Positions 28,345-38,064 of a stretch of DNA of 64,000 nt are shown here, one piece after another; position 1 is the stretch's first letter; the number at the start of each line of letters is the position of its first letter. Both the position numbers and the translations under genes were made by a program. The DNA is from Luteolibacter yonseiensis (GTDB taxonomy: Bacteria; Verrucomicrobiota; Verrucomicrobiia; Verrucomicrobiales; Akkermansiaceae), in assembly GCF_016595465.1 (NCBI RefSeq), contig NZ_JAENIK010000004.1, forward strand, positions 1 through 64,000. Reading direction: 5' to 3'. A model generated the notes under the pieces. It was given only the letters and a program-made list of their open reading frames with translations. It had not been told where the DNA came from and searched no databases.

Positions 28345-29988
28345 TCAGGCACGCTTCGGCATCGGGATGACACGTCCGCCGTGGCTGGGATCGCTCGAGA
28401 GCCGCTTGGTGGCGGAGGCTGAATCGTCCTTCGGGTAGTCGATGCGGCTGTGAAGCATGCTGCGCAACGTGCTGGAGAAGCTGTCCTTGACCAGGGCGAG
28501 CTCGCGGAGAGTGAGCGGGCATGCGTCCAGCTGGCCATCGTTGATTCTCGTCCGGACAATGTCGTCGACGAGCGCGCGGATCTTCGCCGGCGTGGGTTTT
28601 TGCAGCGAGCGGGAAGCGCTTTCCACACTGTCCGCCAGGGAAATGATGCCGCTCTCACGCGTGCTCGGGCGGGGGCCGGGGTAACGGAAATTCTTCTCCT
28701 CCACCATCGGGAGATCCTCCGGGTTTTCCAAACGGCGGTCGACTTTTTCCATCTCCGCCTTTTTCTGCTCCTGTGCCCGACGGTAGAAATAATAGACCAG
28801 CGAATCCCCGTGATGTTCCTGGATGACGTCGATGATGCGCGGGTTGAGCTTGTTTTTCACCGCCAGATCGACGCCGTCCTTCACGTGGGCGATGATGATG
28901 AGCGAACTCATCGTCGGGGTCAGGGTGTTGTGGGGATTTTCACCACCATCGTGTTGGTTCTCAATAAAATAGCCGGGCTTTTTCAGCTTCCCCACGTCAT
29001 GGAAATAAGAACAAACCCGGCACATCGGTGCGTTCGCCCCGACTTTTTCCGCCGCCGCTTCCGCCAGCGAGGCCACCACCAGGCTGTGGTGGAAAGTCCC
29101 GGGCGCTTCGAGCTGCATCTGGCGCAGGAGCTTGTGATTCAAGTCGCTCAGTTCCAGCCAACTGATGTCGGTGGTAAGGTGGAAGGCTCCTTCGAAAAGC
29201 GGCAGCAGTCCGCTGATGAGCAGGGCCGTGAGCACCGCCGTCCCGAACGCCGCAGCACTGCCATTCCCCAGGAGTTGCAGGTGATCCATCGATTGCGGTC
29301 CGAAAACGGCGACGAGATCCAGCCGGCCGAGCACCAGTCCGGTCACGAGGGTGACCGCGCCAATATAAATTCCCGCCTGCAGGAGCTGGAGGCGCTTCCT
29401 TACCTGATAGGCAAGCAGAACGCTGGTCATACCCGCCACCAAGCTCAGGATCAGATAGCCGAGGACTTCCTCTTCCGGAGCCAGCAAACAACCGATGAGC
29501 GTTACATAAACCGCTGAAAATGAAGCCACCGCACGTCCCAACAGGACTCCATGGAGCATCGGTGCGAGAGCGAACGGGACTGCGAAAAACCGGAAAACCT
29601 CCGGAATCGCCCCGACGTCCGCGAGACTCATCACCGCCCTGACCAGCAGCAGGTGACCGAAAATACCTCCCAACACCAACACCACCCGGCTGTTCCGGCG
29701 GCAGGAGCCTTGCAAATTGATGTGGAACATCACCAGCGCGGTGAATGCGATGATGAATGCGTAACGCCCCCCCTTGAGAATGTCCTGACCGAACGCCGTG
29801 TCCGGAGAAGAGTTGAGAACGAGTGCCGCCGTACCCACGACGAACGTGGCGTAAAGCGAGAGTTTCACCCAGAAGCTGTCTTCCAAGGCTTGCACCATCG
29901 GGTTCTCGCTATGAACCCGGCGTTTTTTTCCAGACGAGAGTCCCTGTCGGGCCAACCGCCAGCGTTTGATGGCATCCACAAATCCCAC
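28345..29988 (-). CDS. 7TM-HD family membrane phosphohydrolase (PgpH-like)
   Basis: 547 residues: several transmembrane helices in residues ~35-275, then a cytoplasmic HD domain with HHSLVVASLAEAAAEKVGAN, SYFHDVGKLKKPGYF and IIAHVKDGVDLA, continuing to HHGDSLVYYFY. Family members such as PgpH hydrolyse cyclic di-AMP. The usual large extracellular domain between the first and second helices is missing, so the protein is shorter than the roughly 700-800-residue family norm. It is next to ybeY, as in Firmicutes. Confidence 0.87.
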   Translation of the reverse strand: MGFVDAIKRWRLARQGLSSGKKRRVHSENPMVQALEDSFWVKLSLYATFVVGTAALVLNSSPDTAFGQDILKGGRYAFIIAFTALVMFHINLQGSCRRNSRVVLVLGGIFGHLLLVRAVMSLADVGAIPEVFRFFAVPFALAPMLHGVLLGRAVASFSAVYVTLIGCLLAPEEEVLGYLILSLVAGMTSVLLAYQVRKRLQLLQAGIYIGAVTLVTGLVLGRLDLVAVFGPQSMDHLQLLGNGSAAAFGTAVLTALLISGLLPLFEGAFHLTTDISWLELSDLNHKLLRQMQLEAPGTFHHSLVVASLAEAAAEKVGANAPMCRVCSYFHDVGKLKKPGYFIENQHDGGENPHNTLTPTMSSLIIIAHVKDGVDLAVKNKLNPRIIDVIQEHHGDSLVYYFYRRAQEQKKAEMEKVDRRLENPEDLPMVEEKNFRYPGPRPSTRESGIISLADSVESASRSLQKPTPAKIRALVDDIVRTRINDGQLDACPLTLRELALVKDSFSSTLRSMLHSRIDYPKDDSASATKRLSSDPSHGGRVIPMPKRA

Positions 29989-30162
29989 GGCGGTGTAAAA
30001 ATCGGTTCAGTGGACAGCATCCATGCGCGGAGCGGCTGTCGGGCGGCGAAGCTATTCCGGGTTAGCCTGCTTGGCAATCCGCAAATTGCGGACGGCGGAG
30101 GGTTGGAAATCTCGCTTAAATTTACTATTTCCGTAATGCCTTGGCTCCGTTAGACTCGGTCG

Positions 30163-31110
30163 GTGACGATGACTTCCGGAGAAATGATAATGGCTGCGCC
30201 CGAGCGCTGGGATGAGGCCTGTTTCTCCGTGCCGGCACTGCGGGCGATGATGGCGTCCGGCCTGAAAACAGCGGTCCTCTGCCCTGAAAATCAGGCGGAT
30301 TTCTGGGCCACACTCCCGGATCTGACCGTCATCCCCATCCATGCGAAGGCGAAATCCAGGCTCCTCGCCAAGGAGATTGCGGGAAACTGGCAGGCCTCGC
30401 TGGCGTGGGAAACCGGGCTGGCCGCGGATGTTTTTCAAAACGCCTCCATCCCCCGCCGGCTGGGAGTGGACGAGCGGAAACTGAAAAAGCAGCTCACCCA
30501 CCCGCTCGCCATCTCCGCTACTCCCCTCGAACACCGGGTGCGCCACTACCTTTCCGCTGTCGAGACATTGGGCATTCCAACCGGCCAACCGGAATATTTC
30601 GCCCCTGCCGACCTTGGTGTGGACCCCGTGGACGGAACGGTCCTGCTCTGCCCGGGGTCGGATTTCGGCCCGAGTCACGAATGGCCCATCGAACGATGGG
30701 TGGAACTCGCTAAAAAACTCATCACCAGCGGTCTCCGGGTCACCGTCGCCAGCATCGGCACCGGACGCGGGCTCGGGAAGATCCTCTCCGACAATCTGGG
30801 AAAAAGCGCCGAGTCGTTCCATGCCGAGCCGCTCGACCAAGCCCTGCCCGTGTTGGCGGGCCAATCGCTCGTGATCTCGGCGGACGGCTCGCTGCCGCAC
30901 CTCGCCTCCCACGCGGGGGCCACCTGTGTGGTGCTTTTCGGGCCGAACGACCCCGCTTGGAAGCGTCCGCTGGGAAAACGCCACGCCAGCGTCCGCCGTC
31001 ACGTGGAATGCTCTCCCTGCCTGCTGCCCAAGTGCCCGCTCGACCTCCGTTGCCAGAAGGAGCTCGATACCGGCAGGGTCTGGCAGGCGGTGCTTGAAAA
31101 GCTGCGGTGA
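30163..31110 (+). CDS. Glycosyltransferase family 9 (heptosyltransferase-like)
   Basis: 315 residues. The C-terminal half carries family 9 features: LLCPGSDFGPSHEWPIERWVELAKKL, the DGSLPHLASHAGATCVVLFGPNDP block that contacts the sugar nucleotide, and CSPCLLPKCPLDLRC. Such enzymes add heptose or other sugars to lipopolysaccharide core. GTG 30163 is six bases after a TAGACT -10-like hexamer; an in-frame ATG at 30169 is the alternative. It is a single gene. Confidence 0.85.
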   Translation: MTMTSGEMIMAAPERWDEACFSVPALRAMMASGLKTAVLCPENQADFWATLPDLTVIPIHAKAKSRLLAKEIAGNWQASLAWETGLAADVFQNASIPRRLGVDERKLKKQLTHPLAISATPLEHRVRHYLSAVETLGIPTGQPEYFAPADLGVDPVDGTVLLCPGSDFGPSHEWPIERWVELAKKLITSGLRVTVASIGTGRGLGKILSDNLGKSAESFHAEPLDQALPVLAGQSLVISADGSLPHLASHAGATCVVLFGPNDPAWKRPLGKRHASVRRHVECSPCLLPKCPLDLRCQKELDTGRVWQAVLEKLR

Positions 31111-31158
31111 AACGGGTCCGCAGGTCCTGACGGCCCCGGGACACGGGTCCATCATTCC

Positions 31159-31704
31159 TTACTTCGCGGGTTCGGCGATTGCCTTCTCCACCGCGCCTGT
31201 CAGTTCCGCACTGTCCGGCTTCGTCGTCGGTTCGAAGCGGGCGATCGCCTTGCCATCCTTGCCGATGAGGAATTTCCCGAAGTTCCAGCGCACATCGCCC
31301 GGGAACGCTCCCTTCTCCCCCGTCAGGGTCTTGTAGAGCTTGTGCTGTTCCTCACCTTTCACATGGACCTTGTCCATGATGGGGAAAGTCACGTCGTAAT
31401 CCGCTTTGCAGAATTTCTGGATCTCCTCGATGGTGCCGGGCTCCTGCCCCCCGAAGTCGTTGCAGGGAAAGCCGAGCACGACAAATCCCTCCTCCTTGTG
31501 CTTCCGGTAGAGAGCCTCCAGAGCCTCATACTGCGGAGTGAGGCCGCATTTCGAGGCGAGGTTCACGATGAGCACGACCTTGCCCTTGTAGTCCTTGAGC
31601 GAGGTTTTCTTCCCCGCCGCATCGTCAAAGGAAATGGCTGTCAGATCCGCGGCGAAGGCGGTGGCGCACATGGCGAAAGCGGGGACGATGATTCGGTGAA
31701 GCAT
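31159..31704 (-). CDS. Exported glutathione peroxidase family protein
   Basis: 181 residues with an N-terminal signal peptide (MLHRIIVPAFAMCATAFAAD) and a full thioredoxin-fold peroxidase domain. The catalytic Cys53 is in NLASKCGLTPQY, the Gln is in FPCNDFGGQEPG, and the Trp/Asn pair is in VRWNFGKFLIGKDG. It reduces hydroperoxides, probably in the periplasm and with thioredoxin-like donors. The start is six bases after a promoter -10. Confidence 0.93.
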   Translation of the reverse strand: MLHRIIVPAFAMCATAFAADLTAISFDDAAGKKTSLKDYKGKVVLIVNLASKCGLTPQYEALEALYRKHKEEGFVVLGFPCNDFGGQEPGTIEEIQKFCKADYDVTFPIMDKVHVKGEEQHKLYKTLTGEKGAFPGDVRWNFGKFLIGKDGKAIARFEPTTKPDSAELTGAVEKAIAEPAK

Positions 31705-31710
31705 GGCCGG

Positions 31711-31738
31711 AGTTTAGCACGGATTGCCGGTTGTCCAA
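31711..31738 (-). promoter_or_regulatory. Promoter of the glutathione peroxidase gene
   Basis: Minus strand TTGGAC (31738-31733), 16-bp spacer, TAAACT (31716-31711) preceded by TGC (extended -10), then six bases to the ATG. Confidence 0.6.
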
Positions 31739-31783
31739 AAATTTCCCACACGGACATCCGCACTTTGCGGGATGAATGTGGAT

Positions 31784-32470
31784 TTATTGTTCCGGCAGCT
31801 TGCGGTGCTCGTGGCGGATGTCACGGGCCTCCCCCAGAAACACGGCGTCCTCACCAATGTTCACCGCCAGATCGCCGATGCGCTCGATGGAACGGGCGAC
31901 GAAGATGAGGTGCAGCAGGTTTTCCGAGCGTCCGTTGGAATCCTCCAGCCGGCCGCTGAGTGACGAAATCATTTGCTTGTGGAGACGGTCCAATTCCTTG
32001 TCGCGGAGTTTCAATCCCTCGCCGAGCACGGTGTTCGCATCCGTGTAAGCCATCAGCGCGTCGCGCAGGAGCTTGTCCGCCAGGGAATAGAGAGGCTCCG
32101 TGAGGGAGGCTTCCTCAAGCGGGTTCGCCTTGCAGATTTTCTTGGACCGCTTGGCGATGTTCACGGCATGGTCCGAGATCCTTTCCAGATTATGCGCCAT
32201 CTTCATGGATGTGATGACGAGACGCAGATCCGAGGCGACAGGGTGGAAACGCACGAGGATTTCCATGCCGGTCTGGTCGATCTTGCGCTCCAGATCATCC
32301 ACGTCCGAATCATCCGCGATGACGGTGCGGGCGAGGTCGATGTCACGCTCCAGAAGCGAGCGCATGGCGCGCTCCAGGTTCTGGCGGGCGAGGCTGGCCA
32401 TGAGAAGGACGTCCGCCTTGAGGGCTTCCATCACCTTGTCAAAGTCACGAAAAATGTGGGGAGTGTTCAT
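31784..32470 (-). CDS. phoU: Phosphate signalling protein PhoU
   Basis: 228 residues, two repeats of a three-helix bundle. Metal-binding-type motifs are ADDSDVDDLERKID in repeat 1 and DKELDRLHKQMI in repeat 2, with the signature MKMAHNLERISDHAVNIAKR and ARSIERIGDLAVNIGEDAVF. PhoU dampens the Pst transporter and the PhoR/PhoB response. It is the last gene of the pst operon, as usual. Confidence 0.95.
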   Translation of the reverse strand: MNTPHIFRDFDKVMEALKADVLLMASLARQNLERAMRSLLERDIDLARTVIADDSDVDDLERKIDQTGMEILVRFHPVASDLRLVITSMKMAHNLERISDHAVNIAKRSKKICKANPLEEASLTEPLYSLADKLLRDALMAYTDANTVLGEGLKLRDKELDRLHKQMISSLSGRLEDSNGRSENLLHLIFVARSIERIGDLAVNIGEDAVFLGEARDIRHEHRKLPEQ

Positions 32471-32491
32471 GATGAATATGTATGTGTGATC

Positions 32492-33289
32492 TCAACCGAA
32501 ACGGCCGCTGATATAGTCTTCGGTTTTTTTGTGCGTGGGATTGCTGAAAATCTTCGACGTGGTGTCGAATTCGACGAGTTCCCCCATGTAAAAGAAAGCG
32601 GTTTTGTCCGACACCCGCGAGGCCTGTGCCATGCTGTGGGTGACGATGATGAAAGTATAGTCCTCCTTGAGATTCCAAACGAGCTCCTCGACCTTCGCGG
32701 TGGCGATCGGGTCGAGAGCGCTGCATGGCTCGTCCATGAGCACCACAAGCGGCTTCACCGCGATGGTGCGGGCGATGCAGAGCCGCTGTTGCTGGCCGCC
32801 GGAGAGGCCGAGCGCGGATTCCTGGAGACGGTCCTTCACCTCGTCCCAGAGCGCCGAGGCCTGGAGCGCCTCCTGCACGGCCTGGTCGAGGACGGCCTTG
32901 TTCGACTCGCCGCGCAGCCGGAGGCCGTAGGCGACGTTCTCGTAAATGCTGCGCGGGAACGGGTTGGACTTCTGGAACACCATGCCCACGTCGCGGCGGA
33001 GCTTCACCACATCCACCGACTTGTCGTAGATGTCCACACCGTTGATCCGGATGCCGCCGCGGGTGATCCGGGTGCCGGGGATCTCGTCGTTCATGCGGTT
33101 GATGCAGCGCAGCAGGGTGGACTTGCCGCAACCGGACGGGCCGATGAAGGCGGTGACTCCGTTGGCCGGGATTTCCACATTGATGCCCTTGAGGGCCTGC
33201 GACGATCCGTAGCAGAAATCGAGGGTCTCCACATCGATGGAAGATCCTGTCTGCGGTTCCGTGGCCGGGCGGTTGAGAATGTCGTGCAT
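32492..33289 (-). CDS. pstB: Phosphate ABC transporter ATPase PstB, copy 2
   Basis: 265 residues. Walker [11 protein letters not shown]-loop [16 protein letters not shown], signature [13 protein letters not shown], Walker [13 protein letters not shown] and the H-loop THSMAQA are all intact. The ATG at 33289 precedes the conserved [11 protein letters not shown]; a longer frame exists but adds unrelated sequence. A second, clearly diverged pstB lies immediately upstream, 14 bases apart. Confidence 0.93.
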   Translation of the reverse strand: MHDILNRPATEPQTGSSIDVETLDFCYGSSQALKGINVEIPANGVTAFIGPSGCGKSTLLRCINRMNDEIPGTRITRGGIRINGVDIYDKSVDVVKLRRDVGMVFQKSNPFPRSIYENVAYGLRLRGESNKAVLDQAVQEALQASALWDEVKDRLQESALGLSGGQQQRLCIARTIAVKPLVVLMDEPCSALDPIATAKVEELVWNLKEDYTFIIVTHSMAQASRVSDKTAFFYMGELVEFDTTSKIFSNPTHKKTEDYISGRFG

Positions 33290-33302
33290 GGTGCGGGGAG
33301 GT

Positions 33303-34061
33303 TCAGCCGAAGGTGCCGGTGACGTAGGCTTCGGTTTGGGGATCTTTCGGCGATTCGAAAATCTGCATGGAGGGACCATATTCGATCAGCTTGCCCAAGT
33401 ACATGAAGGCGGTCCTGTCCGAGCAGCGGGCGGCCTGGGCCATGTTGTGCGTGACGATGACGATAGTGAATTTCTTCTTCAGCTCGACGAGCAGTTCCTC
33501 GACCTTGAGGGTGGCCAGCGGATCGAGCGCCGCGCATGGCTCGTCCATCAGCAGGATCTGCGGCTGGTTCGCGATGGCGCGGGCGATGCAGAGACGCTGC
33601 TGCTGGCCGCCGGACAAACCGAAGGCGCTGCTGTGGAGGCGGTCCTTCACCTCGTCCCAGAGGGCGGAGCCGCGCAGGGCGTTCTCCACGATCTCATCGA
33701 GCTCGGACCGCTTGTTCCGGCCCGCGACACGCAGGCTGAACGCGACGTTCTCGTAGATCGATTTCGCGAACGGATTGTACTTTTGGAAGACCATGCCGAC
33801 CTGGCGGCGGAGTTCCTGGAGATCGATGTCCGGGCGGTTGATGTCGATCCCGCGGACATGGATGGAACCTCCGACGATGTGCGCGCCGGAAATGCGGTCG
33901 TTGATGCGGTTGATGCAGCGCAGCAAGGTCGATTTCCCGCAACCCGAGGGCCCGATGAATGCGGTGATCTCCCGTTCGGGAATGTCGAGAGTGACGTCGT
34001 GAAGAACCTGCTTGGAATGATAGGCGAAGGAGACGTTCTGGATCTGGATGGCGTTTTGCAT
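33303..34061 (-). CDS. pstB: Phosphate ABC transporter ATPase PstB, copy 1
   Basis: 252 residues with all ABC motifs: Walker [54 protein letters not shown], and THNMAQA. Two start codons are close: ATG 34070 overlaps the pstA stop, and ATG 34061 follows it. Both give the same core. It is paralogous to the adjacent pstB; both keep all catalytic residues. Confidence 0.93.
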   Translation of the reverse strand: MQNAIQIQNVSFAYHSKQVLHDVTLDIPEREITAFIGPSGCGKSTLLRCINRINDRISGAHIVGGSIHVRGIDINRPDIDLQELRRQVGMVFQKYNPFAKSIYENVAFSLRVAGRNKRSELDEIVENALRGSALWDEVKDRLHSSAFGLSGGQQQRLCIARAIANQPQILLMDEPCAALDPLATLKVEELLVELKKKFTIVIVTHNMAQAARCSDRTAFMYLGKLIEYGPSMQIFESPKDPQTEAYVTGTFG

Positions 34062-34063
34062 GT

Positions 34064-35191
34064 TTACCATTTGAGTTTCGCCCGGAGCTTGGCACGCAGG
34101 ATCATGGAACCCGCCGACAGGAATGCGACGAGGAGGAGGAAGACGAATACGGAACCGAACTGCGCGCGCTGCGTGTATTCGGAATTGGGGATGCGGGCCG
34201 CCAGGGTGTAGATGTGATACGGCAGCGCCTGGACCTGCGAGGAAAGCAGGTCGAAGGGACTCTTCAATCCCTGCCACGGCAGATCATCCTTCGCGGCGAC
34301 GGCGGCGGTGAACATGATCGGCGCGGTCTCCCCGGCGACACGGGCGATGGACAGCAGCGAGGAGGTCAGGATGCCGGGGAGGGAGAAGGGCAGCACGCAC
34401 TTCCGGATGGTCTGCCAGCGGGTGGCTCCCATGGCGAGGGAGGCATCCCGGAAGCCCTGCGGCACGGCGCGGAGGGATTCCTCCGAGGCGGTGATGATGA
34501 CGGGCAGGATCATGCACGCCAGCGTCGCACAACCGGCCATGAGCGAGGAGTTCCAACCTTGGAAGCTCATCACGTAGTCACCGATCAAAAGCGGGATGAC
34601 GAGGAGGGAGCGGTCCGATGGCGCGGCGGTGATGACGGGCACCGCAAGCACGAAGACGGAGAAGCCGAACAGACCGAAGACGATGGAGGGGATCCCCGCC
34701 AGATTGAGGATCGCCAGCCGGACGGCGTGGATGAAGGGACTTTGTTTCGCGTATTCCGACAGGTAGATGGCCGCACAAACCCCGAAGAAAAGCGCGATGA
34801 TCATGGAGCCGACGGTGAGCAGCGCGGTTCCGACGATGGGTCCGGCGATGCCGCCGCCCGAATAGGAATAGCTCTGCTCGTTGAAGATTTCCTTACCCTC
34901 GTTCTTCTTGAGATATTCGCTGTATTCCGAAGCGGGCAGCTGGTGGCGGGTTCCTTGCGCGTCATCGAAAACGTGCAGCGTCTGGTTCTTCGCCGTGAGG
35001 AAATCAAAGTCCACGAAAGGAGCTTCCGCCTTGAAGAGAACGGGCGCTCCATCGACGATGATCTTGCCGAAAAGCAGCGCCGCGATGAGGACGATGAAAT
35101 AGGTGCCGCCACCGAGCAAAAAGCGCACGGCGACATCCTTGAAGTGGCCTTTCGGCAGCCCCTTGCGGATGAGTTTATCAGGATGAGACAT
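34064..35191 (-). CDS. pstA: Phosphate ABC transporter permease PstA
   Basis: 375 residues, longer than the usual 280-300. An N-terminal helix ([23 protein letters not shown]) is followed by a polar loop of about 85 residues, then the permease core beginning [31 protein letters not shown], and the EAA-like loop [29 protein letters not shown]. It forms the membrane channel with PstC. The stop codon lies within the pstB start region. Confidence 0.92.
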   Translation of the reverse strand: MSHPDKLIRKGLPKGHFKDVAVRFLLGGGTYFIVLIAALLFGKIIVDGAPVLFKAEAPFVDFDFLTAKNQTLHVFDDAQGTRHQLPASEYSEYLKKNEGKEIFNEQSYSYSGGGIAGPIVGTALLTVGSMIIALFFGVCAAIYLSEYAKQSPFIHAVRLAILNLAGIPSIVFGLFGFSVFVLAVPVITAAPSDRSLLVIPLLIGDYVMSFQGWNSSLMAGCATLACMILPVIITASEESLRAVPQGFRDASLAMGATRWQTIRKCVLPFSLPGILTSSLLSIARVAGETAPIMFTAAVAAKDDLPWQGLKSPFDLLSSQVQALPYHIYTLAARIPNSEYTQRAQFGSVFVFLLLVAFLSAGSMILRAKLRAKLKW

Positions 35192-35203
35192 GGGACGGAA
35201 AGG

Positions 35204-37111
35204 TTAGTGCTTCATCTGGTTCACGAAGCGGTGCGCGGTGGCGTTGATCGCAAGGACCACCGCGAACAGGGCGATGCCGACGACGAACAGCGCCCGGTAG
35301 TGGACGCTGCCGAGCGGGACCTCTCCCAGCTCCTGCGCGATGATGCCCGTGAGGGTGTGGGCGGGTTGGAAAAAGGTGCCGAAGCCGCTGGTGAAGTCCG
35401 GGATCTTGATGCGGTTTCCGGCGACCAGCAGGACAACCATCGTTTCTCCGATCACACGGCCGAGCCCTAGCAGGATGGCGGCGAGAATGCCGGAAAACGC
35501 GGCGGGGATGATCACCCGGAACGTGGTTTGGATGCGTGAGGCGCCGAGCGCTTCCGAAGCCTCCGCATAGGCACCCGGCACGTTGTTGATGGCGTCCTCC
35601 GCAAGCGAAAAGATGGTCGGTATGCTCATGAGCGCGAGCAGGCAGCCGGCGGTGAAGATGTTCAACCGTTCCTCGATCGGGAAGCCGGGCACCCAGCTCA
35701 ACGAATCCGACATCGAGAGATCCCGCAGCACAGTGCCGAAAACCAGGATGCCGATGAACCCCAGCACGACGGAAGGAATCGCCTGGATGAATTCGATGAC
35801 AGGCTTGATGGTGGACTGCTCCCACGGCGAGGCGAACTGGTTCACGTAGATCGCCGCTCCGATGCCGGTGGGGATGGCGATGACGAGCGCGACGATGGAA
35901 ATCATCAGCGAGCCCGCGGCCAGCGGCAGGATGCCGTAGAAATCCTGCCACTCCCCTCCGGTGACCCAGTCCTTGCCGGTGAGGAACGAGCCGATGGCGG
36001 TGGTGAGGGCGACGGGTTTGTCGTGCTTCCAGGAGTTGATCTCGGCGGGAGTCTTCCCGAGGTCGCTGAGAAAGACAGGCCACGCCTTGCGGGCCACGCC
36101 GAGCAGGCGGTTCGCCTCCGGTTGGCTGAAGTCCGCGGGGAGCTGGCTGGGAATGCCTGACGCCGCCTGCCTGAGCTTCTCATGGATCTCGATGCATGCG
36201 GGGCGCCGTTCCAGAAGGAGCTGGATGGGTCCCTCGGTATCGGGGATCTCGGCGAGCGAGGCGTGGGCCTCGGCGGTGAGCTTTTCCCGCTCGGCGGGAT
36301 CCTTCGCGCTGGCGGCCGCGGCGAGAAGCGTCTTGCGGTCCTTTTCCAGCAGGTCCGCTTCGGAGAGTTTCGCCTTGGTGGCGGTGACGGTCTCGGTCAT
36401 TTCCGAGATGAGGCCACTGAGTTCCGAACCGCTGGATTCAAAGGTGTCGATGGTCGCACGCACCGCCTGCAGGGGCTCGGCGTGTTTCTGTTGGGCGGCG
36501 GCGTATTCCTCGGCGAGTTTCGCCACCAGCGGAGGATCTTCGGTGGCATCCACGGCGCGGCCCCGGATGGAGTCGATCAACGCGGCTCGTTCGCTCTCGG
36601 TGAGATGCGGGGTGGCGGGGAGTGACGAGAGGGCCTTGGTCTTCTGTTTTTCATAGTTGGCCATGAGGGTGGCCATCATCTGGGGGTTCGGATGGCTGCC
36701 TTCCTGGGTGTTGTTCACCACCAGGTCGCGCGTTGCCCCGATCTGGTCGGTGTAGGCGTTGAAAAGGGCGCTCGCTTCCTGGGTGCGGCGGATCTCACGG
36801 GCCGATTTCCCGTTGATTTCCGCGAAGTAGGCGCGGTTCAGGAGGCTGGTGAGCTGCTCCTGCGCGGTCAGGTTCTTACGGGAAATATCGACGAATTCCA
36901 GACCCGCGACCCGGTAGATCTCGAGTTCCCGCCGGTAGCCGGGGAAGAATCCAAGGCCTTCCTTCAGGAGGAAGACGATGATGAGGATGAGAATGACAAT
37001 GGTCAGCCCGGCATTGGACGCGAAGAAATATTTGATCGCCCCATCAAAGGAGAGACCGCGTTTTTGAAAACGGTGACCGGGTGGACGAGCGGTTTTTTCT
37101 TCCTGCGACAT
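35204..37111 (-). CDS. pstC: Phosphate ABC transporter permease PstC with large insert
   Basis: 635 residues against about 300 for the family. The N-terminal helix (GLTIVILILIIVFLLKEGL, about 35-53) is followed by an insert of about 320 residues, mostly charged, predicted helical and coiled-coil-like (for example EMTETVTATKAKLSEADLLEKDRKTLL). After it comes the ordinary PstC core (GILPLAAGSLMISIVALVIAIPTGIGAAIYV, EALGASRIQTTFRVIIPAAFSGI). The insert would sit outside the cytoplasm. Its role is unknown; it could contact PstS or the envelope. Confidence 0.9.
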   Translation of the reverse strand: MSQEEKTARPPGHRFQKRGLSFDGAIKYFFASNAGLTIVILILIIVFLLKEGLGFFPGYRRELEIYRVAGLEFVDISRKNLTAQEQLTSLLNRAYFAEINGKSAREIRRTQEASALFNAYTDQIGATRDLVVNNTQEGSHPNPQMMATLMANYEKQKTKALSSLPATPHLTESERAALIDSIRGRAVDATEDPPLVAKLAEEYAAAQQKHAEPLQAVRATIDTFESSGSELSGLISEMTETVTATKAKLSEADLLEKDRKTLLAAAASAKDPAEREKLTAEAHASLAEIPDTEGPIQLLLERRPACIEIHEKLRQAASGIPSQLPADFSQPEANRLLGVARKAWPVFLSDLGKTPAEINSWKHDKPVALTTAIGSFLTGKDWVTGGEWQDFYGILPLAAGSLMISIVALVIAIPTGIGAAIYVNQFASPWEQSTIKPVIEFIQAIPSVVLGFIGILVFGTVLRDLSMSDSLSWVPGFPIEERLNIFTAGCLLALMSIPTIFSLAEDAINNVPGAYAEASEALGASRIQTTFRVIIPAAFSGILAAILLGLGRVIGETMVVLLVAGNRIKIPDFTSGFGTFFQPAHTLTGIIAQELGEVPLGSVHYRALFVVGIALFAVVLAINATAHRFVNQMKH

Positions 37112-37155
37112 GCGGTGTTGGGCGACTTGGTAGGCTGGTTGGAGGGGAGAAACAA

Positions 37156-37193
37156 GAATTGAGCATCACCAGCGAGCCAGTGATGCTCAATTC
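37156..37193 (-). other. Perfect hairpin between pstS and pstC
   Basis: GAATTGAGCATCAC and its exact complement GTGATGCTCAATTC, separated by ten bases, in the 108-bp gap between pstS and pstC. No strong T tract follows on the minus strand, so it is more likely an mRNA-protecting or partial-termination hairpin than a full terminator. Confidence 0.75.
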
Positions 37194-37219
37194 GATGGCA
37201 ACTTTAACCAATAACAGGA

Positions 37220-38029
37220 TTACAGATCCTTGACAGGGATGAAGCCCACTTTGCGGACGATGTCCTGACCAGCAGGGGATTCCACATATTTCATGAAAGC
37301 CTCGGCCTCGGCGCTCGGCTTGTCAGGAGCGTAGAAGTAGCAGAGGCGTGCATAGGCGTATTTCTTCGCGTTCGTGCCGACAGGCTCGACACCGTCGATG
37401 GAGAGCGCCTTGGTTCCGGCGGTCTTCGAATAGGCGAGGCCGACGTAGCCGATGCCGTTCTTGTTCTTGGCGACTTCCTGGGCGATCTGCTCGTTGCCAG
37501 CCAGCTTCGAGGAGCTGCTCGGATAGTCGCGGCCGCCCATGGCGAGCTTCTGCCAGTCCTTGTAGGTTCCGGAGGAGGTGTTGCGGGTGTAGATGGAGAT
37601 CTTGCCCGGCGCGCCGCCGATCTCGGACCAGTCCTTGATCTGGCCGGTGAAGATCTTGGCGACCTGGTCCTTGGTGAGCTTGGTGAGCGGGGAGTTCTTG
37701 TTCACGATCACGACGATCATGTCGTGGCAGACCTCGTGCTCCTTGAGGTAGACGCCCTTGGTGCGGCAGAAGGTGCGCTCGTCGTCCTTGACCTTGCGGG
37801 AGGACATGCCGATCTGCGCGGTGCCGTTGGCGAGAGCCGGAAAAGCGGTGGTCGATCCTTCCGCGGCGATCTCGAATTTCACGCCGGTGTTTCCAGCTGC
37901 CTTGAAGCTTTCCGCGAGCTGCGGGACGAGCTTGGCACCCAGGGTGTCGGAGCCCTTGATGCTGAGGGTCTGCGCGCTGGCCATGGTGAGCATTGCGGCG
38001 GCGCTGAACAGGGTGATGATGTGTTTCAT
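37220..38029 (-). CDS. pstS: Periplasmic phosphate-binding protein PstS
   Basis: 269 residues with a signal peptide (MKHIITLFSAAAMLTMASA) and the phosphate-binding fold: IKGSDTLGAKLVPQLAESF, GSTTAFPALANGTAQIGMSSRKVK, TRNTSSGTYKDWQKLAMGG, and GNEQIAQEVAKNKNGIGYVGLAY. It delivers phosphate to PstCA. It is the second gene of the operon, 35 bases after the porin. Confidence 0.94.
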   Translation of the reverse strand: MKHIITLFSAAAMLTMASAQTLSIKGSDTLGAKLVPQLAESFKAAGNTGVKFEIAAEGSTTAFPALANGTAQIGMSSRKVKDDERTFCRTKGVYLKEHEVCHDMIVVIVNKNSPLTKLTKDQVAKIFTGQIKDWSEIGGAPGKISIYTRNTSSGTYKDWQKLAMGGRDYPSSSSKLAGNEQIAQEVAKNKNGIGYVGLAYSKTAGTKALSIDGVEPVGTNAKKYAYARLCYFYAPDKPSAEAEAFMKYVESPAGQDIVRKVGFIPVKDL

Positions 38030-38064
38030 GATGTCGTTCGTTCGATGTTGAGGGTTCCTGGAAA

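Noticed and set aside
31973-33322. A 449-codon frame on the plus strand
   Set aside because: Antisense to phoU and pstB; the latter has all ABC ATPase motifs.
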